Below are positions 8,944 through 15,942 of a DNA stretch of 64,000 nt, in pieces. Under the pieces are notes generated by a model. It did no database searches. It was not told the DNA's origin and saw only the letters and a program-made list of their open reading frames with translations. Position numbers and translations under genes: made by a program. The stretch comes from Thermohalobacter berrensis (GTDB lineage Bacteria > Bacillota > Clostridia > Tissierellales > Thermohalobacteraceae), in NCBI RefSeq assembly GCF_003609645.1, contig NZ_MCIB01000001.1, positions 461,942-525,941 of the forward strand. Reading direction: 5' to 3'. Within the stretch, counting starts at the first letter, position 1. Every line of letters starts with the position of its first letter.

Positions 8944-8974
8944 TATTATGTACTTATCCTATTTTTTTAATGCA
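8944..8974 (-). promoter_or_regulatory. Candidate sigma-G promoter for the spoVA operon
   Basis: On the - strand, TGCATT at 8974-8969 and CATAATA at 8950-8944 are separated by exactly 18 bases. This fits the forespore sigma-G pattern (gnATR, 18 bases, cATnnTA) except for the last -35 base. It lies just after the sigF terminator and before the first spoVA-region ORF, where a sigma-G promoter is expected. Confidence 0.6.
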
Positions 8975-9003
8975 AAAAAATAAAGGCATAAAATCATGCC
9001 TTT
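8974..9003 (-). terminator. Intrinsic terminator at the end of sigF
   Basis: An 8-bp stem AAAGGCAT/ATGCCTTT with a 6-base loop, followed on the - strand by a run of Ts. The sigF stop codon lies within the hairpin. It separates the spoIIA transcript from spoVA. Confidence 0.8.
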
Positions 9004-9761
9004 GAAATCATTTTTTTCATATTTTTTAATACTCTTTTTTCTATTCTAGATACTTGGACTTGAGAAATTCCTAACATTTTAGCAATTTCTGTTTGAGTTT
9101 TATCTTTAAAGTATCTCATAATTATAATTTGTCTTTCCCTAGGTTTCAATTTACTTATGGCTTGTTTAAGAGTAATTTTATCTAAAACTTCAGAATCCTC
9201 TCTTTCATTGCTTCCTATTCTATCTATTAAATGGATGGGAGAACCGTCATTTTGTAATACTACATCATATAAGTACTCTGGCTGATGATTAGAGTCTAAT
9301 GCCATTACTAGTTCTTCTTTATCTACTTTTATTTCATCAGCTATTTCTTGTATAGTTGGTTCTCTTCCTAGCTTCTTTGTTAACCTCTCCTTAGCACTTT
9401 TTGCTTTACCTGCAGTTTGTTTTAAAGATCTACTTACTTTTACAATTCCATCATCTCTTAAAAATCTTTTTATTTCCCCTACTATCATTGGTATGGCATA
9501 TGTAGAAAATCTTACTTTATATGAAGAATCAAACTTTTGAATCGCTTTAATTAATCCTATACATCCCAATTGAAATAAATCTTCAATATCATACCCTCTG
9601 TTAGAAAATCTTTTTAAAACACTTCTTACAAGTCCTAAATTATGATTTACAAGAATTGACTGTGCCTCTTTATCTCCCTCTTGAGCCCTTTCTATTAGCT
9701 TAATTGTCTCTTCATGACTTAACAGTTCATGAGACTTCTTTTTTGCAGAGCTTGTACCCAT
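8994..9761 (-). CDS. sigF: RNA polymerase sporulation sigma factor SigF
   Basis: First forespore-specific sigma factor, 255 residues. Region 2 is clear (DIEDLFQLGCIGLIKAIQKF, then FSTYAIPMIVGEIKRFLRDD), as is region 4 with its helix-turn-helix (KTQTEIAKMLGISQVQVSRI). It is held inactive by SpoIIAB and released by SpoIIAA, both encoded immediately upstream. AAGGAG precedes the ATG. Gene order spoIIAA-spoIIAB-sigF is the conserved spoIIA operon. Confidence 0.97.
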   Translation of the reverse strand: MGTSSAKKKSHELLSHEETIKLIERAQEGDKEAQSILVNHNLGLVRSVLKRFSNRGYDIEDLFQLGCIGLIKAIQKFDSSYKVRFSTYAIPMIVGEIKRFLRDDGIVKVSRSLKQTAGKAKSAKERLTKKLGREPTIQEIADEIKVDKEELVMALDSNHQPEYLYDVVLQNDGSPIHLIDRIGSNEREDSEVLDKITLKQAISKLKPRERQIIIMRYFKDKTQTEIAKMLGISQVQVSRIEKRVLKNMKKMISKA

Positions 9762-9766
9762 AATAT

Positions 9767-10201
9767 CTACTCCTTAGAAGAAGTACTTTTTAGTTCTTTC
9801 ACCATCTTTACTATTGTACCTTTCTCAGGTGTAGATTCTATTTCTAATTCATCCATAAAAGTCTCCATAACTGTAAATCCCATACCAGATCTCTCTAATT
9901 CTGGTTTAGAGGTATAAAAGGGCTCTTTTGCTTTTTCTATATCTTTAATACCTTTACCTTTATCTTCAACTATTACTTCTAATTTATTATTTTCTATCTT
10001 GCACTTTATTATAACAGTACCCTGCGTATTTTCATATCCATGTATTATTGCATTTGTAACTGCTTCTGAAACTGCTGTCTTTATGTCTGCTAACTCTTCA
10101 ATTGTAGGATCTAATTGAGACGCAAAGGATGCAACAACAAATCTGGCAAAGGATTCGTTTTGTGATTTGCTTGGAATTTCTAACTTCATACTATTTTCCA
10201 T
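9767..10201 (-). CDS. spoIIAB: Anti-sigma F factor / serine kinase SpoIIAB
   Basis: A 144-residue GHKL-type ATPase that binds SigF and phosphorylates SpoIIAA. ATP-binding motifs are the N box [13 protein letters not shown], the G1 box VEDKGKGI and the G2 box [16 protein letters not shown]. Length and position match the family. It lies between spoIIAA and sigF with short gaps. Confidence 0.97.
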   Translation of the reverse strand: MENSMKLEIPSKSQNESFARFVVASFASQLDPTIEELADIKTAVSEAVTNAIIHGYENTQGTVIIKCKIENNKLEVIVEDKGKGIKDIEKAKEPFYTSKPELERSGMGFTVMETFMDELEIESTPEKGTIVKMVKELKSTSSKE

Positions 10202-10215
10202 AATATATCACTCCC

Positions 10216-10551
10216 TTAAATATTCTCTTTAGCCTTGGTTATGCTGTCAAATATTTTAACAATTTTCAATACACCAGACATTTTAAGTATTTTTTCAACC
10301 CTAGGTGATACATTTACTAAACATAACTTTCCACCATTTTGCGATACATTCTTATACCTTCCTAAGATTAATCCAATTCCTGAGCTATCCATAAAATTAA
10401 GCTTTTCCAAATCTAAAATAATGTTTTTTAACATATTACCAGAGTAAAATTTATCAATTTCTTTTCTTATGTTTTCTGCAGTATGATGATCTAGTTCACC
10501 ATTAAATTTTACAATAAGTGTTTTGTCTATTGTTTTAAATTCCAATTGCAA
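10216..10551 (-). CDS. spoIIAA: Anti-sigma F factor antagonist SpoIIAA
   Basis: STAS-domain protein of 111 residues. When unphosphorylated it captures SpoIIAB and frees SigF in the forespore. The phosphorylation site is the second serine of MDSSGIGLILGRY (Ser57 here). Start is TTG, 7 bases after GGAGGG. First gene of the spoIIA operon, under the sigma-H-type promoter at 10589-10618. Confidence 0.96.
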   Translation of the reverse strand: MQLEFKTIDKTLIVKFNGELDHHTAENIRKEIDKFYSGNMLKNIILDLEKLNFMDSSGIGLILGRYKNVSQNGGKLCLVNVSPRVEKILKMSGVLKIVKIFDSITKAKENI

Positions 10552-10588
10552 GGTTTATCCCTCCTATTTCCTTGATACTAATACTTTC

Positions 10589-10618
10589 ATATTCTCTAAA
10601 TCACTGCATTTTCCCTTC
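10589..10618 (-). promoter_or_regulatory. Candidate sigma-H promoter of the spoIIA operon
   Basis: On the - strand, GAAGGGAAA (10618-10610) and AGAGAATAT (10597-10589) are separated by 12 bases. This matches the sigma-H consensus RnAGGAwWW, 11-12 bases, RnnGAATww with one mismatch in the -35 element. The spoIIA operon is sigma-H dependent in Bacillus, so position and sequence agree. Confidence 0.65.
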
Positions 10619-10732
10619 AATGAAAAATGTCTTGTTTTGTAATAATTTAAATAATTTTAAATAAAAAAGTAACTATTTGAATATTAAAATTATCTAATTT
10701 GTTTGAAAATATTTAATTATTATTAAATTGTT

Positions 10733-10741
10733 TGTTATAAT
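10733..10741 (+). promoter_or_regulatory. Extended -10 promoter of the 2-hydroxyacid dehydrogenase gene
   Basis: TTGTTATAAT supplies an extended -10 (TGnTATAAT, hexamer at 10736-10741), about 30 bases before the ATG at 10772. No strong -35 hexamer is present 17 bases upstream. Confidence 0.45.
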
Positions 10742-10771
10742 ATGAGTAAACAAAATAAATGGGGTGTTTAT

Positions 10772-11716
10772 ATGGTAAAAGCATTATTTACATACAATTA
10801 CGGAGAAGAAAAAATGAAAAAAATTAAGGATTTAGGTTATGATATAACCTATATACATGAAAGTGAGTTGGTATATAACGAATCAATTGAAGATATAGAA
10901 GTTTTGGTTTGTTACAACCCATTTAATACTTTAGATATAACTAAAATGAAAAAATTAAAATGGATTCAGTTATCTAGTATAGGAATTGACCAAGTTCCTC
11001 TTGATTATGTTAAAGAAAAAGAAATAATAGTTACAAACAATAAGGGTGGCTATAGTATTCCTATGGGTGAATGGGTTGTCTTGAAAATTTTAGAACTAAT
11101 AAAAAGGAGTAAATCCTTCTATAACAAGCAAAACTCTAAAACCTGGAAATTAGATACTTCTGTTCTTGAGCTATTTGGGAAGACAGTTGGCTTTATAGGA
11201 ACCGGAAGCATTGCAAAGGAATCAGCTAAAAGACTGCAAGGGTTTGAAGTAAATATATTAGGTATTAATACTAGTGGAAGGGATGTTGAATACTTTAATA
11301 AATGCTATAGTATAAATGAAATTAACAAAATACTTCCACTTTGTGATATTGTTGTCCTTACTATTCCTTATACCGAGAAAACCCATCACCTATTTAATAA
11401 ATCAACCTTTAAAATGATGAAAAATAATTCTTACTTTATAAATGTTTCCAGAGGCAATATAGTTAATGAAAAAGATTTAATTGAAAGTATCAAGAACCGA
11501 AAAGTAAAAGGGGCTGCTTTAGATGTTTTTGAAAAAGAACCCTTAGATAAAAATAGTCCTTTATGGGATATGGAAGAAGTGATAATTACACCACATAATT
11601 CTTGGGTTTCTGAAATGAGAAATGAAAGAAGATACAATCTTATTTACAAAAACATGAAAAGGTATATTAATAAACAACAGCTTTTTAATGTTGTAAACTT
11701 GAATAAAGGCTATTAA
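10772..11716 (+). CDS. D-isomer-specific 2-hydroxyacid dehydrogenase (NAD-dependent)
   Basis: A 314-residue protein of the D-2-hydroxyacid dehydrogenase family (SerA/Ldh/GhrB-like), reducing a 2-oxoacid with NAD(P)H. The nucleotide-binding motif is VGFIGTGSIAKESAKRL. The catalytic Arg is in NVSRGNIVNE, Glu in ALDVFEKEPL and His in ITPHNSW. No ACT domain is present, so phosphoglycerate specificity is not implied; the substrate is unknown. The start is the ATG 5 bases after GGGGTG. It is a single gene between a promoter and a terminator, divergent from spoIIA. Confidence 0.85.
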   Translation: MVKALFTYNYGEEKMKKIKDLGYDITYIHESELVYNESIEDIEVLVCYNPFNTLDITKMKKLKWIQLSSIGIDQVPLDYVKEKEIIVTNNKGGYSIPMGEWVVLKILELIKRSKSFYNKQNSKTWKLDTSVLELFGKTVGFIGTGSIAKESAKRLQGFEVNILGINTSGRDVEYFNKCYSINEINKILPLCDIVVLTIPYTEKTHHLFNKSTFKMMKNNSYFINVSRGNIVNEKDLIESIKNRKVKGAALDVFEKEPLDKNSPLWDMEEVIITPHNSWVSEMRNERRYNLIYKNMKRYINKQQLFNVVNLNKGY

Positions 11717-11747
11717 AAAGAAGACCATATTAAATGGTCTTCTTTTT
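11715..11747. terminator. Bidirectional terminator
   Basis: Stem AAGAAGACCAT/ATGGTCTTCTT with A-rich and T-rich flanks, lying between the convergent dehydrogenase gene and the transporter gene. Confidence 0.85.
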
Positions 11748-11749
11748 AA

Positions 11750-13159
11750 CTATATAAGAAAAATAGCCACTATTGTTGTTACAATAAGTCCTATTATAAC
11801 AGGTATTAGATTGCGTCTTGCTAAATCAAACGGGTCTACTCCACATATGGCAGCAGCAGGAATTAAAGCCCAAGGTACTAATGTGCCTCCACCTACCCAT
11901 ATAGCAGCAATCTGACCTAACGCTGTAAGGGTAGCTGTACCTGAACCTATTGCAGTTGAAAATAAACGTGCCACAGAACCAGCAAGAGATATTCCTGAAA
12001 ATCCTGAACCATCTAAACCAGTTATTGCTCCTACTATAGTTAAAGTAATTGAACCTATAGCTTCATTTAAAGGTACAACTTGTGCTAAAGCTATTCCTAA
12101 ATCATTAACTAATCCTTGTGAGCTTGAAGGTAATACTTCTCCGAAAACAGAAACAAATCCCATATCTCCCATGTAGAAAAAAGCTGCAATTGGTATAACT
12201 GGTCCGAAAATTCTTACACCAAATTGTAATCCTTTTATAAAGTATTTTGTTATCTCTTCTAATCCTTTGTTTTTATGTGCCATCAAAGTAATTAACATAA
12301 GTATAAATACTGCTGTCCCACCTACTAAAGCAGTAGCTTCTCCCCCTTGTAAGTTTGCTACATACATAGTTACAACATCTAGTAAGAATAATATAGGGAT
12401 TAAAAGTGCAAGAATTTTCTTAGTCTTATATTTTAATACATTTTTTAAATCCTTTTTATTACTTGTAGATGTTGTTTTTTCATCTATGTCATTATTTGAT
12501 TCTATCTTAATGTTTCCTTTTTTTAAGTCTCTTTTTAATAACCAAAATGCAGTTACTGTAGTTATTATTCCCATTGTAAATACTAAAGGAACACTAGCAC
12601 TAGTTACTTCACTTACTGATAATCCAGCAGCATCTGCAGTTAGTTTTGGTGCACCTTGTATAACAAAATCCCCTGAAAGGGCAATTCCATGTCCAAACAA
12701 GTTCATTGCCATAGCAACACCTATAGCAGGGAGTCCAACATTAATGGCAACTGGTAATAAAACTGCTCCTACTAACGCTACAGCAGGTGAAGGCCAGAAA
12801 AACCACGATATTATCATCATGAGTATACCTATTATCCAATAAGCCAAAGTAGGTGTTTTGATTAATTTAGCAACTGGTTCAATCATAACTTCATTTATAC
12901 CGGTTTTTGTCAGTATTCTACTCATACCTACAATAATAGATATTATTAAAATAGTTCCCATCAGTTCCTTTATTGCATAAACAAGACTACCAAAGACCCC
13001 TATTACTGACTGTGTTAATGAATTAGTAGATAAGATACCTAAGGCAAAAATCCCTAATATGCAAGCTAGAGTAGTGTCCCTTCTCATAATCATTAGTACC
13101 ATTATAATAAGTATGAAAATCAAATACACCCAATGTAAAATATTTAATTCAATACCCAC
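11750..13159 (-). CDS. Polytopic membrane transporter, ion-transporter-superfamily-like
   Basis: A 469-residue protein with about 11-12 hydrophobic helices and a central hydrophilic loop (around residues 210-240, EKTTSTSNKKDLKN). Two conserved-looking halves carry Gly/Pro-rich re-entrant segments (WPSPAVALVGAVLLPVAINV; GAITGLDGSGFSGISLAGSV), as in carboxylate or Na+/H+ carriers of the ion transporter superfamily. The substrate cannot be assigned. The start is GTG at 13159, 8 bases after GGAAGGGG. A 13-bp hairpin overlaps that ribosome binding site. Confidence 0.65.
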   Translation of the reverse strand: MGIELNILHWVYLIFILIIMVLMIMRRDTTLACILGIFALGILSTNSLTQSVIGVFGSLVYAIKELMGTILIISIIVGMSRILTKTGINEVMIEPVAKLIKTPTLAYWIIGILMMIISWFFWPSPAVALVGAVLLPVAINVGLPAIGVAMAMNLFGHGIALSGDFVIQGAPKLTADAAGLSVSEVTSASVPLVFTMGIITTVTAFWLLKRDLKKGNIKIESNNDIDEKTTSTSNKKDLKNVLKYKTKKILALLIPILFLLDVVTMYVANLQGGEATALVGGTAVFILMLITLMAHKNKGLEEITKYFIKGLQFGVRIFGPVIPIAAFFYMGDMGFVSVFGEVLPSSSQGLVNDLGIALAQVVPLNEAIGSITLTIVGAITGLDGSGFSGISLAGSVARLFSTAIGSGTATLTALGQIAAIWVGGGTLVPWALIPAAAICGVDPFDLARRNLIPVIIGLIVTTIVAIFLI

Positions 13160-13170
13160 TTAAACAACCC

Positions 13171-13213
13171 CTTCCAGCATAATTTGTACTATATTAACAG
13201 ATTATGCTGGAAG
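13171..13213 (-). promoter_or_regulatory. Hairpin overlapping the ribosome binding site of the transporter gene
   Basis: A perfect 13-bp inverted repeat (CTTCCAGCATAAT/ATTATGCTGGAAG) with a 17-base loop. In the - strand transcript its 3' arm ends in the GGAAG of the GGAAGGGG ribosome binding site. There is no T-tract after it, so it is not an intrinsic terminator; it may control translation or stabilise the 5' end. Confidence 0.5.
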
Positions 13214-13231
13214 AAAAATTATGTTCTTAAT

Positions 13232-14152
13232 CTATTTTATATTAACTAAAATCAAAGCAATTATTATCATAACGATAGAAATCTTTTCTTTTTTAGTAAG
13301 TTCTTCTTTAAAAAACATTTGGCTACAGATACTGATTACTAAAATAGAACCAGCACTAAAAACAGGAAGTGCTACTGAAGTCTTTACATAATTAAATGCC
13401 ATAATAAGGAAAAATGAAGTAAATAGGTTGGGTACTCCAACTAAAAATCCAACAATTAAGTCTTTATTAGTAATTTTTTTATTCTTTATTATTGTAAAAA
13501 TCAAACTAATAATAAAAGCTGTAAAAAACACAAAAAATAAAAACAAACTTTTATACTCTATTAAAGCGTATTTTTGAAATATTTTATTGGAAAATTCTGA
13601 TATACCACCAAATATAAATAAAAGCAAAAGAGAAACTCGTAAATCTTTGATAACTTCTTTACTAAACGAAACATTAACTATAATTATTGCAACTATAGAT
13701 AATAAAATTCCAAACCACTGAATTAAAGTAGGAATTTCATTCCAAAATATAATAGACAAAGCCATTGGAACTAATACACCTAACTTGGAAAATGTACCTG
13801 CAAGACCTACTCCATTTTCCCTTACACTCTTTTGGTAATATATGAATGATAAAAAGAAAAATACTCCTGCAATAATCCCAACGATTATTGCCCAAATTAT
13901 ACTTGATTGCACTGAAAATATACCTTTATTATGTAGTACTACCTTCTTTGTATCATTTAAAAAGGTGGTAATTGAATATACCTCCTTGAATGTAATCAAT
14001 CTATCCTTAATTGACATCAATAAACTAACAGAAAATGCTGTAAGATAATTAACGGTTGTAACAGCATATCTATTCACTCTATTTGATTCACTATATTTGA
14101 ATATCAAAGCTATTGATGCACTACATATAATAGATAAAAAAAGATATACCAT
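13232..14152 (-). CDS. EamA/DMT-family membrane transporter
   Basis: A 306-residue protein with about ten hydrophobic helices in two EamA-like halves (drug/metabolite transporter superfamily). The C-terminal half contains FSAGSILVISICSQMFFKEE followed by a TKKEKI turn and a last helix, as in DMT permeases. Substrate unknown. The ATG at 14152 follows GAAGGAGAG by 6 bases; the longer frame upstream is not needed. It may be co-transcribed with the transporter gene 72 bases downstream. Confidence 0.8.
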   Translation of the reverse strand: MVYLFLSIICSASIALIFKYSESNRVNRYAVTTVNYLTAFSVSLLMSIKDRLITFKEVYSITTFLNDTKKVVLHNKGIFSVQSSIIWAIIVGIIAGVFFFLSFIYYQKSVRENGVGLAGTFSKLGVLVPMALSIIFWNEIPTLIQWFGILLSIVAIIIVNVSFSKEVIKDLRVSLLLLFIFGGISEFSNKIFQKYALIEYKSLFLFFVFFTAFIISLIFTIIKNKKITNKDLIVGFLVGVPNLFTSFFLIMAFNYVKTSVALPVFSAGSILVISICSQMFFKEELTKKEKISIVMIIIALILVNIK

Positions 14153-14294
14153 TAAAATCTCTCCTTCATTAAAAAAAATTACCAAAATAATTATAACATT
14201 AAAAGATAAAAATAAATATATAAATTTGTTTTTATAAATATAAAATTAAATTGTTTAGAAAGTGCACTATTAATAAAGTCTTTGTGGTTTTGAC

Positions 14295-14311
14295 TTTGAC
14301 TTTCTTTGACC
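14295..14311. promoter_or_regulatory. CtsR-type heat-shock operator
   Basis: The - strand reads GGTCAAAGAAAGTCAAA, an exact fit to the CtsR consensus RGTCAAAnAnRGTCAAA. A third TTTGAC half-site (14289-14294) abuts it. The operator overlaps the -35 box and spacer of the Hsp20 promoter, so repressor binding would block transcription. Confidence 0.75.
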
Positions 14312-14324
14312 TTCATGTTATAAT
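14296..14324 (+). promoter_or_regulatory. Sigma-A promoter of the Hsp20 gene
   Basis: TTGACT (14296-14301), a 17-base spacer and TATAAT (14319-14324), with an extended TG before the -10. The predicted start of transcription is near 14331, a short distance from the AGGAGGTG site and the ATG at 14359. Confidence 0.75.
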
Positions 14325-14358
14325 AAAATTAAATGAAATCTTTTTAGGAGGTGTTAAA

Positions 14359-14775
14359 ATGTTTGATTTAGTACCTTTTAATAGAAGAATGAGAGAGATT
14401 GAAAAAATGTTTGACAAAATGGTATCAGATAATTTCTTAAACATTACCTCATTAAATGATATAAGGGTAGATATTAAAGAAAATGATAATGAGTATTTAT
14501 TAGAAGCAGAAATTCCAGGAGTAGAAAAGGAGCAAATAGAAATTAAATATAATAATAACTATTTGACAATTTCAGTAGAAAGAAAAGATGAGATTAAAGA
14601 GGAAAAAGAAAATTATATACGAAGAGAAAGAAGAATGGGAAAAACAAGTCGTTCATTCTACGTCGATGGTGTAGATGAAGATAAAATTAAAGCTAAATAT
14701 AACAATGGTATTTTAAAAATTACACTTCCTAAATCTAAAAATAATAGAAAAGGCAGAAGTATCGATATACAGTAA
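14359..14775 (+). CDS. hsp18: Small heat-shock protein, Hsp20/alpha-crystallin family
   Basis: A 138-residue ATP-independent holdase chaperone. The alpha-crystallin domain spans about residues 35-138 (DIRVDIKENDNEYLLEAEIP, GVEKEQIEIKYNNNYLTISV) and ends with the family GILKITLPK motif. The ATG lies 5 bases after AGGAGGTG. The CtsR operator and strong promoter directly upstream indicate heat-shock control. It is a single-gene transcript with its own terminator. The gene symbol follows clostridial hsp18 by similarity only. Confidence 0.92.
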   Translation: MFDLVPFNRRMREIEKMFDKMVSDNFLNITSLNDIRVDIKENDNEYLLEAEIPGVEKEQIEIKYNNNYLTISVERKDEIKEEKENYIRRERRMGKTSRSFYVDGVDEDKIKAKYNNGILKITLPKSKNNRKGRSIDIQ

Positions 14776-14796
14776 AAAATTATATAGTATTTAGTA

Positions 14797-14837
14797 ACTA
14801 GCTGAGGGATTAAAATTTCTCAGCTAGTATTTTTTTA
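14797..14837 (+). terminator. Terminator of the Hsp20 gene
   Basis: Stem ACTAGCTGAG/CTCAGCTAGT followed by ATTTTTTT on the + strand. The right arm overlaps the last codons of the convergent folD gene. Confidence 0.8.
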
Positions 14838-15670
14838 CAGGCATAAATAACATTATCTAATAATACACTGGTAGTTACACTACCAACTCCACCAGGAACC
14901 GGTGTTATTGCTTTAACTTTATCTTTTACTAAGTCGTAATTTACATCTCCACAAATTTTCCCATCATTATCAGTATTAATTCCAACATCAATAACATTAT
15001 TCTTTTGGCTAAAGTATTCATCACCAAAATATTTAGCCTTCCCTATAGCTGTTATTACAATATCTCCATTTTTCGTTTTTGCAGTAAGATTTTTCGTTTT
15101 TGAATTACAGATTGTTACAGTGGCTTTTTTAGCTAATAACATCATGCTCAATGGTTTCCCAACAACTACACTACTATTTACTATAACTGCATTTGCCCCT
15201 ATTAAAGGTATTTCATAATATTTAAGTATTTCCATTACAGCCTTTGGAGTACAAGGAACAAATCCCTCTAACTCTCCCTCAAAGACCTTTGCTAAATTAT
15301 AGGGATGCATACAATCAATATCCTTATTAGGGTTTATGATATGTTTAATTACGTTATAATCTAAATGTTTAGGTAATGGCCTAAAAATTAATATTCCATG
15401 TACTTTAGGGTTATTATTAATTTCCTTTATTTTTTCTATAAACCCACTCATAGATATATCTTTCTCTACTTGATATAGATAACTTTCTACACCAACTTTT
15501 TCACATCTATTTATAATAGCTTTCCTATATGATACATCATCAGCTCTATTTCCTACCTGTACAATTCCAATAGTCGGATTAATACCTTTTAATTTTAAAC
15601 TTTCAGCTTCTTTTTTAATTTTTTTATTTAGCTTATCAGCAACGGGTTTCCCTTTTAATATGGTAGTCAT
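14810..15670 (-). CDS. folD: Methylenetetrahydrofolate dehydrogenase/cyclohydrolase FolD
   Basis: Bifunctional enzyme converting 5,10-methylene-THF to methenyl-THF and then 10-formyl-THF in one-carbon metabolism, 286 residues. Family motifs: the catalytic region with DVSYRKAIINRCEKVG (the YxxxK motif, with its Lys), and the NADP-binding NSSVVVGKPLSMMLLAKKATVT. The C-terminal TPVPGGVGSVTTSVLLDN is diagnostic. AAGGAGGG precedes the ATG. It has a leader of about 180 bases containing a possible attenuator. Confidence 0.96.
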   Translation of the reverse strand: MTTILKGKPVADKLNKKIKKEAESLKLKGINPTIGIVQVGNRADDVSYRKAIINRCEKVGVESYLYQVEKDISMSGFIEKIKEINNNPKVHGILIFRPLPKHLDYNVIKHIINPNKDIDCMHPYNLAKVFEGELEGFVPCTPKAVMEILKYYEIPLIGANAVIVNSSVVVGKPLSMMLLAKKATVTICNSKTKNLTAKTKNGDIVITAIGKAKYFGDEYFSQKNNVIDVGINTDNDGKICGDVNYDLVKDKVKAITPVPGGVGSVTTSVLLDNVIYACKKILAEKF

Positions 15671-15698
15671 TAGTTCCCTCCTTGTTAATATACTTTAT

Positions 15699-15746
15699 AA
15701 AAAAGTCTTCTATTAAAAATAGAAGATTCTCAAGGTTGACTTTTTT
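15699..15746 (-). promoter_or_regulatory. Candidate attenuator in the folD leader
   Basis: In the - strand transcript, a hairpin TCTTCTAT/ATAGAAGA (15726-15706) is followed by CTTTTTT, an intrinsic terminator some 30 bases before the folD start. Just upstream, AAAAAAGTC (15746-15738) is perfectly complementary to the terminator 3' arm end plus T-tract (15707-15699), so the two pairings may compete. I recognise no known riboswitch class here. Confidence 0.45.
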
Positions 15747-15856
15747 CAAACACATAACAGAAATTATATTTTATCCACAATTTTTATTTGTTTATAATTT
15801 CCTATGTGTTATAAAACACAATTTAAAACCTTTTCCTATTTTATATGTACAATTAG

Positions 15857-15884
15857 ATTATAACATACAAAAATATCAATACAA
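15857..15884 (-). promoter_or_regulatory. Promoter of folD
   Basis: TTGTAT (15884-15879), a 16-base spacer and TATAAT (15862-15857), with an extended TG before the -10, on the - strand. Transcription would start near 15850, giving a leader of about 180 bases. Confidence 0.5.
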
Positions 15885-15900
15885 AGCCTTCATTAATAGT

Positions 15901-15940
15901 TTAAAAGGACACTCTGTTTTTATGCAGAATGTCCTTTTAA
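15901..15940 (-). terminator. Terminator of the chemoreceptor gene
   Basis: Long imperfect stem AAAAGGACATTCTG/CAGAGTGTCCTTTT with an 8-base loop directly after the stop codon of the methyl-accepting protein gene. Confidence 0.75.
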
Positions 15941-15942
15941 AA

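Noticed and set aside
12267..12842. 191-codon + strand open frame opposite the transporter gene
   Set aside because: Shadow of a conserved membrane protein gene; no start signal and no recognisable motif.
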